Positions 44,073 through 51,191 of a DNA stretch of 64,000 bases are shown in pieces. Positions within the stretch are counted from its first letter, which is position 1. Every line of letters begins with the position of its first letter. The notes under the pieces were generated by a model. The model was not told the DNA's origin and ran no database searches. It was given only the letters and a program-made list of their open reading frames with translations. The translations under genes and the position numbers were made by a program. Origin of the DNA: Bacillus_AB infantis_B (GTDB lineage Bacteria > Bacillota > Bacilli > Bacillales > Cytobacillaceae); contig NZ_VTER01000003.1 in assembly GCF_008180445.1 (NCBI RefSeq), positions 186,001 through 250,000 on the forward strand, read 5' to 3'.

Positions 44073-45425
44073 TTACTGAAGCTGCTGCAGTTTCCATTCC
44101 AGCAGATGCCGCAGGAAATCGGGAAAGAAATATTCCTTTTCGGCAGCCCTGCGGATCTCAGGGAAAAAGGGACCGAATGTAAACATGTCCGGGATGGCAA
44201 GGGAGTAGCTTTTTCCGTTGTCGAGCACCTGACCGCCAATCTGCATATTTCCCGAAGTATCCATTTCTGCTCCGGTGCTGATCATTCCCCCCATGAGGGT
44301 CCCGCGGAAGCCAAGTCCCTTGACCTGTAAATGCTCCCACTCATCACTTTGTGCATGCCGGAGCACTTCCTTCAGTTCAGCCCCTGTCAGCACAACTTTG
44401 CTTGGATTGATCGGATGCGGACAGATTCTATGAAGGTCATACAGAGTTGCCTCATTCTTTTCCAGCCCCTCAAGGATCAAGCCTTCATTAAGAAGGGCTG
44501 CATCCGCCCCGCACTTCTCCTGCAGTGCTTTACACAAAAGAATGGCAAGCTGCTTTTTGCTCATGCCGCCGTTTGGCAGAGGTGCTGCCGGTACATCAAG
44601 GAGGCTTTTTCCCTTCCGATAAAGATTTTCAATGATATGCTCTTCATCATCAGCCGGTGGCAGTTCATTTGTATCATACAGCTGCGCCTTTCTGCCGATG
44701 ACTGTTTTCGTTTCGGTATCTATTTCGAGCATAACATGCCCGGCATAAAACCCGTGCTTGCCGGCGGCTGCCAGCAGGCAGCCTTCCACCATTTTTCCTT
44801 CATGCAGAATATGATGGGTATGGCCGCCAAGAATCACATCGGCTTCCGGAAATTCCGCCGCCAGCCTTTCATCATCATGGATGCCCAGATGTGACAGGAT
44901 GACGATAATATCGGCCTGTTCCCTTACCTCTGCAAGCACCTTTTTAAGCTCTTCAAAGGGGTCTGTCAGCTTCCAGCCGAGCAGATCATAGAAATGTTCA
45001 TAGTTTGCTGTTGCACCGACAGCAGCCACCTTTAGTCCGCTCACTGTCTCATAAATTGCATAAGGTTTAGCCCAGCCAGGCCGCCTTCCATCTTTGTAAA
45101 AAAGATTGGAGGTGATAACATCAAAAGCCGCTTTCTCATAGAGTGTGTCCAGAGAGTCAAAAGGAAGGGTAATTCCTTCATTATTGCCGATGGCAGCAGC
45201 AGTGCAGCCTGCCTTATTGAGCAGATCTGTGTTGCACTTCCCGCCAGTAGCCTCTGTAAGCGGATGCCAGCGGTCCACATGGTCGCCGATATCGAAAAAG
45301 AAGACATCTTCACCTGCCTCTTCATGCCATTTGCGTCTTTCTGTTAAAAGGCGGTGAATCCTCGGCCAGCGGCTAAAATGGCTGTGCAAATCATTTGTAT
45401 GGTATATATGGATAACTTCTTTCAA
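44073..45425 (-). CDS. yunD: Metallophosphatase / 5'-nucleotidase family protein YunD
   Basis: The N-terminal calcineurin-like phosphoesterase domain has YHTNDLHSHF, DIGDHVD, GNNEGI, LSHLG and GGHTHH, which hold the two metal ions. The C-terminal half (about 290-440) is the 5'-nucleotidase C domain. TTG 45425 is preferred, with GAAGG 7 bases upstream and MKEVIHIYHTND as N-terminus; the ATG at 45452 lacks a site. No signal peptide is seen, so it appears cytoplasmic. Length 450. Confidence 0.88.
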   Translation of the reverse strand: MKEVIHIYHTNDLHSHFSRWPRIHRLLTERRKWHEEAGEDVFFFDIGDHVDRWHPLTEATGGKCNTDLLNKAGCTAAAIGNNEGITLPFDSLDTLYEKAAFDVITSNLFYKDGRRPGWAKPYAIYETVSGLKVAAVGATANYEHFYDLLGWKLTDPFEELKKVLAEVREQADIIVILSHLGIHDDERLAAEFPEADVILGGHTHHILHEGKMVEGCLLAAAGKHGFYAGHVMLEIDTETKTVIGRKAQLYDTNELPPADDEEHIIENLYRKGKSLLDVPAAPLPNGGMSKKQLAILLCKALQEKCGADAALLNEGLILEGLEKNEATLYDLHRICPHPINPSKVVLTGAELKEVLRHAQSDEWEHLQVKGLGFRGTLMGGMISTGAEMDTSGNMQIGGQVLDNGKSYSLAIPDMFTFGPFFPEIRRAAEKEYFFPDFLRHLLEWKLQQLQ

Positions 45426-45500
45426 AGATGAAACCTTCTTTCCTTTTCCCATCAGGCCAATGCAGGCCGATCATCACGGAGGTGCAGGACTCTCCTCATT

Positions 45501-46346
45501 TTAGAACAGATCAAGCTGCCGGGGAGCCAGTCCTGTATACTCAATCCCCATCATATCGGCCAGCTGGAGTGCATTGTCTGCCGCATCCCCGCCTGAATTA
45601 TTATTAAAGACAGCATATACCTTCTTTGTGCTTTTTTCCAGTTCCCTGAGGGCCGGGGCCCACCCGGAAAGCTCCTCCTCATTATAGCGGTAGAGATATC
45701 TCACTTCCCTCCAGTTCTCCGCATTCTTTTTCTGCCAGCCATGCACGTTCCTTCCATGGAAGCGGACCAGCACCTTATCAGGATGGGTACTCTCCAGGAC
45801 TGTCGGGACAGACCCCTCGCCGGACTGTGGTTCATCGCAGATACTGTGAATCCATTTTTCCTGCTCCATGAACCTTAAGGTATTGTCCTTCATTTCCGGA
45901 TAGAACCACGTCTGATTGCGGAATTCCAGGGCGCAGGGGATATCCTCCATCTGATCCTTGCACCAGCGCAGATAATTAACATTTTCCCTTCGGCAGTCAA
46001 ACCATGGAGGAAATTGAAACAGCGCCATGCCGAGCTTACCTTTGTCGATATATGGCTGCAAGGACTCCTTAAAAGCTGTAAACATCTCTTCCTTGCTGTC
46101 AAAGGGGATTTCTCCCCGCTGATGGCCGGTCATCCCCTGATAGGCTTTAACGATGAATTCAAAGCCGGCAGGTGTTTCTTCCGTCCATTTATGTGCATTC
46201 CTCAGAGGCTGGACAGCATAAAAAGAAGCATCCACCTCTACAATGGGAAAGTATGCTGCATATTCCTTCAGCTTATCACGCGGGGAAATGCCTTTTTGAT
46301 ACAGACTGTCATGATCCCCCCAGCCTGTGAGTCCTATATTGATCAT
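45501..46346 (-). CDS. yunF: DUF72 family protein YunF
   Basis: A 281-residue TIM-barrel-like DUF72 protein starting MINIGLTGWGDHDSLY, with EVDASFYAVQ and ALEFRNQTWF as typical segments. Function is unknown; the family resembles metal-dependent barrel enzymes. GGAAGGAGG precedes the ATG. In many Bacilli it follows the suf operon, which fits the sufB remnant found just upstream here. Confidence 0.87.
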   Translation of the reverse strand: MINIGLTGWGDHDSLYQKGISPRDKLKEYAAYFPIVEVDASFYAVQPLRNAHKWTEETPAGFEFIVKAYQGMTGHQRGEIPFDSKEEMFTAFKESLQPYIDKGKLGMALFQFPPWFDCRRENVNYLRWCKDQMEDIPCALEFRNQTWFYPEMKDNTLRFMEQEKWIHSICDEPQSGEGSVPTVLESTHPDKVLVRFHGRNVHGWQKKNAENWREVRYLYRYNEEELSGWAPALRELEKSTKKVYAVFNNNSGGDAADNALQLADMMGIEYTGLAPRQLDLF

Positions 46347-46480
46347 GCTGCCGCCTCCTTCCTGTTCACTATGTAACGTTCTATTTTCCCTTTTTCACGC
46401 CAGGAAAAACCACGAAGCACTTCTGCCTTCATTATACAAGAACACCCGCCAGGCCGCTTTCAAGGTGCTTTTTAAAAAGC

Positions 46481-46512
46481 AAAAAACCCATCCGGTAACA
46501 TTCCCGGATGGG
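46481..46512 (-). terminator. Native terminator of the sufB operon
   Basis: On the minus strand CCCATCCGG pairs with CCGGATGGG, followed by TTTTTT. It lies directly after the sufB stop remnant and therefore belongs to the chromosome. Confidence 0.82.
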
Positions 46513-46523
46513 CACAAGCTTGA

Positions 46524-46557
46524 TCAGCCGATGGAACCTTCCATCTCGAACTTGATT
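46524..46557 (-). pseudogene. sufB: 3' remnant of sufB marking the prophage attachment site
   Basis: On the minus strand the last codons read IKFEMEGSIG then TGA, the conserved C-terminus of the Fe-S assembly protein SufB. Two codons further upstream the similarity ends, and a stop appears three codons before the Ile, so only a fragment remains. Integration of the element duplicated the sufB 3' end; the intact gene should lie at the far (right) end of the prophage. The attachment core lies within this segment. Confidence 0.8.
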
Positions 46558-46658
46558 ATTTTTTAGAGTCAAACCCAATATAACTGTATTTTGAACCACA
46601 TTAAGTCAACTTTCTTCATTAATATACCATCAAACCGAATCAGAGTTTTGCATTTCGT

Positions 46659-46680
46659 ATCGGCACGAAATCGGCACAAT
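46659..46680. repeat. Direct repeat near the attachment site
   Basis: Two tandem 11-base units sharing ATCGGCACRA lie about 100 bases inside the prophage, a place where integrase or excisionase arm sites often occur. The rest of 46560-47086 is AT-rich and holds no supported gene. Confidence 0.5.
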
Positions 46681-47086
46681 AAGTTAACTAGAGACAGGCC
46701 TGAAAGCTTCAAGAGTTTGTATTCAATTGATTAAAGGCGTTCGGCTGTCCCAGGGGAATTGTGATTATTTCAAGGACATTGTAGATAATCTAATGGACAA
46801 GACTATCTGAGGGTTTAATATAGAAGTAGCTCTATCCAAATTATATTAATAGTTTCCAAAACAAAAAAATTTTTATTTCGGCAGAGCGTTTTCCTTGTTT
46901 TCCCATTATTCTAAATCAATTTTCCCAATTGTTTTTCTATATTTTACTCTTCTTAAAAGCCAATATATCCAAATTGGAGTTTTATATTCAACTTTTGTAA
47001 TAAAATTGGTCACCTTTTATCATTTTTATGAATAGTCTAAAACTCTTTTAATCTTTCATTCAATATAGCCAAGGAAATTTTCCCAA

Positions 47087-47115
47087 TATTTTATACAATT
47101 ACCAAATGGTATACT
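47087..47115 (+). promoter_or_regulatory. Extended -10 promoter of the prophage cargo genes
   Basis: TGGTATACT (47107-47115) forms an extended -10 (TGn plus TATACT); the -35 TATTTT is poor. The gene starts 42 bases downstream. Confidence 0.6.
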
Positions 47116-47156
47116 TTAAATACGGGGCCCGTCATTAAATTCTAGGGGGAAAACAA

Positions 47157-47906
47157 TTGAAAAGCTTAAAGACTGTGCTAGCTTTAACTATGGGATTTTC
47201 TTTATTATTTCCATTATCAAATATTAACGCGAGTACAACTGACCAATCAATTAAAGCTCAAACCGCTGAAGTGCTAACTGAAGAAGAAGAATTTAGAGAG
47301 GCACTTAAAAATAAGGAATCCACAAAGGTTATTATTTCTGAAGAAGCTGGTCCAACATACAATAAGGATGGAGAAATACAGCAATTCCAAACACTTGGCG
47401 TAGATCCTGGTACAGGCTCAACCAAAGTTGTAAGCTATGCTTATGCCGGAGGCGGGTTAATTGAAAAAGGGCAAAAATCAGGTATTGCCAGTGCTATTTG
47501 GGATTCTACTATAGTTGTAGTTGCAGCCATCGTAACTCCAGTGGCAAGCGTAGTCGGTAGCGTTGCTGAGATTTTCTCTGATCAAGTTGCTAAAGACCAA
47601 TATACAACTGCCAAAACCTATATATCTTATAGATATATTGGTAAGGAAGGCCATGTTTATGGAAACGGAAAATGGAACTATTGGTGGGACACACTTTCAA
47701 GACAAAATTATAAACATTATTTTGCAGCCTATGTAAGTACTAAGGGGGTTACAAGAACATCAACAAAAGACTATACTATGGATAAAGGTTACTCACCAGT
47801 AAAGACTGATTGGTCAGCAAACTATAATAGTAGTTCGACGATCACTTCTCGTGCTTATTACAATTGGAGTAAAGGATATTGGGCTTATCCACCTGAAACA
47901 TATTAA
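47157..47906 (+). CDS. Secreted protein of unknown function, prophage cargo
   Basis: The 249-residue product has a clear signal peptide (about 1-25, LALTMGFSLLFPLSNINA) with an AxA-like cleavage site. The mature part has an acidic start, a strongly hydrophobic stretch (about residues 110-140, STIVVVAAIVTPVASVVGSV) and a C-terminal half very rich in Tyr, Trp, Ser and Thr. I recognise no family. It uses TTG 47157 after AGGGGG and has its own promoter, opposite to the phage late genes, and its AT-rich sequence differs from the chromosome. Possible roles include a toxin, bacteriocin-like protein or surface factor; none is established. Confidence 0.75.
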   Translation: MKSLKTVLALTMGFSLLFPLSNINASTTDQSIKAQTAEVLTEEEEFREALKNKESTKVIISEEAGPTYNKDGEIQQFQTLGVDPGTGSTKVVSYAYAGGGLIEKGQKSGIASAIWDSTIVVVAAIVTPVASVVGSVAEIFSDQVAKDQYTTAKTYISYRYIGKEGHVYGNGKWNYWWDTLSRQNYKHYFAAYVSTKGVTRTSTKDYTMDKGYSPVKTDWSANYNSSSTITSRAYYNWSKGYWAYPPETY

Positions 47907-47910
47907 TAGA

Positions 47911-47940
47911 AAAGTGAGAAGGGGCGGCCCTTCTCACTTT
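47911..47940 (+). terminator. Hairpin between the secreted protein and lipoprotein genes
   Basis: A 13-bp perfect stem, AAAGTGAGAAGGG with CCCTTCTCACTTT, has a 4-base loop but few T residues after it, so it may only attenuate transcription into the lipoprotein gene. Confidence 0.65.
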
Positions 47941-47966
47941 ATGTTACTCTTTGAAAGGAGACAAAG

Positions 47967-48569
47967 ATGAAAATTAGAAAGTTACATATACTATTCTTCT
48001 TAGTACTATTAACCGGGTGCCAAGAGACCAATGTTCAACCTCCAGGCTCTGAACTAAACGAAATGACGGGGCTTAAGAAGGAGTTAGCTGCACTTAACGA
48101 AAAAGACAATGTGCATTTTAAGGAAATTAGCGAAGATTACCGCCTATCATTAAAAATCTTTAGAGAAGAAGGAGATGCCGAAGATAGAATTTATTATGAT
48201 GTGATGATAGATAAACCTAAAGATGTAATGAGAGATGTTACCGTAACGGGAATACTCGACGATAGTATGAGTGAATTTGTAATGGCAGATAGTTTAGGCT
48301 TTTCAAATGTTGATGCCATTGATGATAATAGCAGGGAAAATTATACTCTTGAACCTGAAGATTCAAAGATTAAGGGAATCGCTACAAGTAGAGGGTTTAT
48401 TCTAAATGAAAATCCCGTTAACAAAACTACTTTCAACAATATTTTAAGTGATATAAAACTTAAGATATCGTGGAAAGATAAATCTAATAAAACTCATACG
48501 GATTATTTAAAACCAAATAGTTCAATAATCGAAGTGGATCCGAGTTTAATAACTTATTATAATAATTAA
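47967..48569 (+). CDS. Lipoprotein of unknown function, prophage cargo
   Basis: A lipoprotein signal ends in LLTGC with Cys18. The 200-residue product is hydrophilic and acidic, with YYDVMIDKPKDVMRDVTVTG and a beta-strand-like pattern. No family is recognised. It lies 60 bases after the secreted-protein gene on the same strand, after a good AAAGGAGAC site. The pair could be an effector with a membrane-held immunity or receptor protein, or a superinfection-exclusion module; this is inference from arrangement only. Confidence 0.75.
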   Translation: MKIRKLHILFFLVLLTGCQETNVQPPGSELNEMTGLKKELAALNEKDNVHFKEISEDYRLSLKIFREEGDAEDRIYYDVMIDKPKDVMRDVTVTGILDDSMSEFVMADSLGFSNVDAIDDNSRENYTLEPEDSKIKGIATSRGFILNENPVNKTTFNNILSDIKLKISWKDKSNKTHTDYLKPNSSIIEVDPSLITYYNN

Positions 48570-48618
48570 ATTAACAGTCAGTAGAATTGATTATAGTTTT
48601 ATCCTATTTCAATCCTCC

Positions 48619-48654
48619 TAAAAAAGCCTTTCAATTTGAAAAGGGCTTTTTTTA
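48619..48654 (+). terminator. Terminator after the lipoprotein gene
   Basis: AAAAGCC...TTTC pairs with GAAAAGGGCTTTT and ends in T residues. Confidence 0.75.
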
Positions 48655-48967
48655 CTAAAAGAAAATAGTGAATAAGCAGTTATTTAACTTTAAAAAGTAA
48701 GGCTCGACCCAGCAGCCCCTATTTCTTCTGGCTTTTCGAACTTTTGCTCTTAAAGCTAAAAATGTGGCAGCAACAGAATACAGTTATAAAGTTGGGAAAA
48801 AACTATTATGCCATGTAAGGAAACATAACTCTTTCCAAAATATAAACCGATAATTAAAAGTATATGATTCAAGTGATGTAAATGATAGAGACACTGTTAA
48901 ATAGCATTCTAAGTGCAATTTTTTTAGGAACTATTCTCAAGTAACTGCTACTAGTTTAATAAATATG
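48655..48967. other. AT-rich stretch without a supported gene
   Basis: Short frames are interrupted by stops and lack ribosome binding sites. The flanking terminators (48619-48654 and 48970-49002) resemble each other, so a small gene may once have been here, but nothing recognisable remains. Confidence 0.5.
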
Positions 48968-48969
48968 GT

Positions 48970-49002
48970 AAAGCCCCTCTCAATTTGAGAAGGGCTTTTT
49001 TT
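48970..49002. terminator. Terminator at the end of the phage late operon
   Basis: AAAGCCCCTCTCAA pairs with TTGAGAAGGGCTTT. The T run is on the plus strand, but the stem lies directly after the endolysin stop and can act on the minus strand too. Confidence 0.7.
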
Positions 49003-49004
49003 GT

Positions 49005-49814
49005 TTAATCTAACAATCCTAACCGATCCAGGATGACCGCCAGCTGCGCTCTCGTTACAGGATCATTCGGCCGGAACTCCTCGCCTCCATATCCGCGGAT
49101 TATACCTTTATCCATCGCCTTTCGAATGGACTCTTCCTCGGGATGACCTTTCACATCATTTACCGGTTTCTTATCATTGGCCACTTGTACCACTCCTTTA
49201 GTAGGTTTTTCGGTGGTTCCTAAGAACCAATCTAAATCTTTGCTGCCATGCAATTTATTGAGATCAAGATGGCCACTATACCAGCTGACCTTCCCTTTGT
49301 CTGTGTATTGCCAGATGTCGCAAGAGTAACTCGGTTTTGTTTGTGCCACCCCTTCGTTGACGCCATAGCGAGGAATCCAGAGGAAGTCGGCTTTCACCTT
49401 ATCCATTCCATAAGGCTTATAAAAATGATGGCCAGTATATAAACCTGTTTTCCAACCCGCTGCCTTACAAACATCGATAAATGCCTGGCTGGCTGCAACA
49501 ATTTCGCTTTTTGAAGTGGTAAGTTCTTCGACATCCAGCACGAGGAATTTTGCACCCTTATCTATTCGATTTAGAAAGTCCTTCGCTTCTATCTTCGCAT
49601 CTGTCACACTGACAAACCTTGCATAGGCATAGTGTGCGAACGGGATTCCGTATTTTTTGCAGTTGGCAACATGCTTTTTGTATTCTCTATCAACCAATGA
49701 AGAGCCATATTGAACACGAATGATCATCAGGTCCACTTCTTTTGCTGCCTGTGCCCAATTTATACGGCTTGACAATTGATGATGGGAGATATCGACTATT
49801 TGAGTTTTAGCCAC
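49005..49814 (-). CDS. Endolysin: GH25 muramidase with C-terminal SLH domain
   Basis: Residues 4-205 form a GH25 (Chalaropsis-type) lysozyme domain, with catalytic Asp8 in IVDISHHQ and Asp94/Glu96 in VLDVEE. A linker leads to one SLH-type module (about 225-269), with IIRGYGGEEFRPNDPVTRAQ, which can bind pyruvylated secondary wall polymers. GTG 49814 is chosen because AAGGAG lies 8 bases upstream; the GTG three codons earlier abuts it. It is the last gene of the lysis cassette. Confidence 0.9.
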   Translation of the reverse strand: MAKTQIVDISHHQLSSRINWAQAAKEVDLMIIRVQYGSSLVDREYKKHVANCKKYGIPFAHYAYARFVSVTDAKIEAKDFLNRIDKGAKFLVLDVEELTTSKSEIVAASQAFIDVCKAAGWKTGLYTGHHFYKPYGMDKVKADFLWIPRYGVNEGVAQTKPSYSCDIWQYTDKGKVSWYSGHLDLNKLHGSKDLDWFLGTTEKPTKGVVQVANDKKPVNDVKGHPEEESIRKAMDKGIIRGYGGEEFRPNDPVTRAQLAVILDRLGLLD

Positions 49815-49841
49815 CTTCTTCACTCCTTATTAAATTTGAAG

Positions 49842-49870
49842 TTGTCAGAATAAGCAGTCAGATTTATGTT
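49842..49870 (+). promoter_or_regulatory. Candidate promoter of the small membrane protein gene
   Basis: TTGTCA (49842-49847), a 17-base spacer and TATGTT (49865-49870), on the strand opposite to the late operon. Confidence 0.5.
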
Positions 49871-49900
49871 CAAACTACATTTCATAAAGGAGGCAAATTC

Positions 49901-50092
49901 ATGAAACTCTTACCTCAAATTGTCATACTTATTATTAGTTTAGTTAATGATTATGCTATCTATCGTCTTGATCAAAAAAGAGATCAAAAAAGACTTCTGT
50001 ATAGTGGAGTAGTACTCACATTGGGTGGTCTAATTTATTCCACTGTAAAAACTAAATACATCATTAAACACATTAAAATGCCTAAAAATTAG
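49901..50092 (+). CDS. Small membrane protein of unknown function between endolysin and holin genes
   Basis: The 63-residue product has two hydrophobic segments (about 3-19 and 34-48) separated by a charged stretch, DQKRDQKR, and a basic tail. AAAGGAGG lies 8-13 bases before the ATG and a promoter candidate lies upstream, both on the plus strand. It fits exactly between the minus-strand endolysin and holin genes. No family is recognised. Expression independent of the late operon would suggest a lysogenic function. Confidence 0.6.
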   Translation: MKLLPQIVILIISLVNDYAIYRLDQKRDQKRLLYSGVVLTLGGLIYSTVKTKYIIKHIKMPKN

Positions 50093-50094
50093 TA

Positions 50095-50352
50095 TTACTT
50101 TTTCATCAAGCCCTGAGATTGCAGCGCTTTTTTCTGTAATTGAGCTTTCTTGCTTACATGTGTGTTTTTCCATACGGTCCAAGCATTCACTGAAATGAAA
50201 ATAGTCAGTAAAATGAAATTAGCAATATCGTTTGCAAAAGGAGTAATATCCACATTGAAAGCAGCCTTTAATCCCAAAGCTAATAAAGAAAGCCACCCGC
50301 TTAAAAGGATGGCCCAGTCTTTCCACGTTTTTGGTTGTTCATACATCTTCAA
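50095..50352 (-). CDS. Phage holin (two membrane segments)
   Basis: An 85-residue protein with MYEQPKTWKDWAILLSGW at the start, two transmembrane helices and a Lys-rich C-terminus, resembling holins of the SPP1/XhlB-type lysis cassettes. It should permeabilise the membrane to release endolysin. It lies between xhlA-like and endolysin genes. Confidence 0.82.
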   Translation of the reverse strand: MKMYEQPKTWKDWAILLSGWLSLLALGLKAAFNVDITPFANDIANFILLTIFISVNAWTVWKNTHVSKKAQLQKKALQSQGLMKK

Positions 50353-50359
50353 TTCCTCC

Positions 50360-50623
50360 CTATCCTTTTAATAAAGCAAATATGACCCCGATCACTCCGC
50401 CGATGATAGCTGTACATGTGGCTGTAAGTATAGCGTTGGTGATGGTCCTCTTCAGCCACTTAGTATCTTCCTTTATTTCCTTCAGGTCGCTTTGCATGTT
50501 CTGTATGGTCTGATCCTGCAGCAATGATTTATCCTGCAGCCGGCGGATATCCGCCTTCATATCATCGATGTCTTTTTGTACAGCCGTCTTCCAGATGTCC
50601 ACTGTTTCCGCCTCCTGTGTCAA
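50360..50623 (-). CDS. xhlA: XhlA-family lysis protein
   Basis: The 87-residue protein has an N-terminal coiled coil (DIDDMKADIRRLQDKSLLQD) followed by WLKRTITNAI and one C-terminal membrane helix, as in the hemolysin XhlA family. XhlA cooperates with the holin in PBSX-type lysis. Two starts are possible: TTG 50623 (after GGGGGG) or GTG 50602 (after AGGAGG). Confidence 0.87.
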   Translation of the reverse strand: MTQEAETVDIWKTAVQKDIDDMKADIRRLQDKSLLQDQTIQNMQSDLKEIKEDTKWLKRTITNAILTATCTAIIGGVIGVIFALLKG

Positions 50624-50657
50624 TCACAATCCCCCCTTGAAGGCAAAATAAAAAAGC

Positions 50658-50798
50658 CTACTCAGTGTACGCTTTATCTGTAATCTCTGTATATTGGGTC
50701 CCTGTGAGCATTCCTGCTTTGACAAACGTTTTTAGGCTCTCATCATTGTAAGATGGATGGCCGTTATCATAGTAACGCTTGATAGTTGTGTACCACAT
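50658..50798 (-). CDS. XkdX family protein (46 residues)
   Basis: The product begins MWYTTIKRYYDNGHPSYNDE and continues SLKTFVKAGMLTGTQYTEIT, the typical short XkdX sequence found at the end of phage tail modules in Bacilli. The ATG overlaps the stop of the upstream gene (TAATG), with GGGAGGTGAT before it. Function is unknown. Confidence 0.9.
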   Translation of the reverse strand: MWYTTIKRYYDNGHPSYNDESLKTFVKAGMLTGTQYTEITDKAYTE

Positions 50799-51178
50799 TA
50801 TCGATCACCTCCCATCTTCATCGTGGCAATTTCCATAAGCAGATCCCCTTGTGAGGCTTCTAATTCGGCAATTCGTGCCTTGTCCGTTGCGCTTTCAAAT
50901 AACATGGTCCCCAGCTGCTCCTCGATCTGCAGGATCTTATCATCCGGAGACAAGGGACGGTCCATATATTCATAGTAGGGCCCTTGCTCCGGACTGTATT
51001 TCATGATGGCCACTTTATCGGCCGGCGTCTGGGGCTCTGGGACAGCATCCAGGAAAACGCCACCATCTTCTTCCAGCTCCTCTCTTGTCTTGCCAAGGCC
51101 CTGGTCACGATCAAATGGCAAGTAATGAATAAATGCATATCCATTTGGGGCATCCCCATCGACTTTTACATATATCAT
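50798..51178 (-). CDS. Phage tail-module protein with C-terminal coiled coil
   Basis: A 126-residue protein with a small N-terminal domain (MIYVKVDGDAPNGYAFIHYL) and a C-terminal helical stretch (about 80-120) likely to form a coiled coil. Such proteins usually precede XkdX in Firmicute phages. Specific function is unknown. AAAGGAGGAATC precedes the ATG. Confidence 0.65.
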   Translation of the reverse strand: MIYVKVDGDAPNGYAFIHYLPFDRDQGLGKTREELEEDGGVFLDAVPEPQTPADKVAIMKYSPEQGPYYEYMDRPLSPDDKILQIEEQLGTMLFESATDKARIAELEASQGDLLMEIATMKMGGDR

Positions 51179-51191
51179 TCTGATTCCTCCT

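Noticed and set aside
48655..48967. Remnant of a further cargo gene between the two similar terminators
   Set aside because: Short fragments look protein-like, but stops in all frames and no recognised similarity leave it unsupported.
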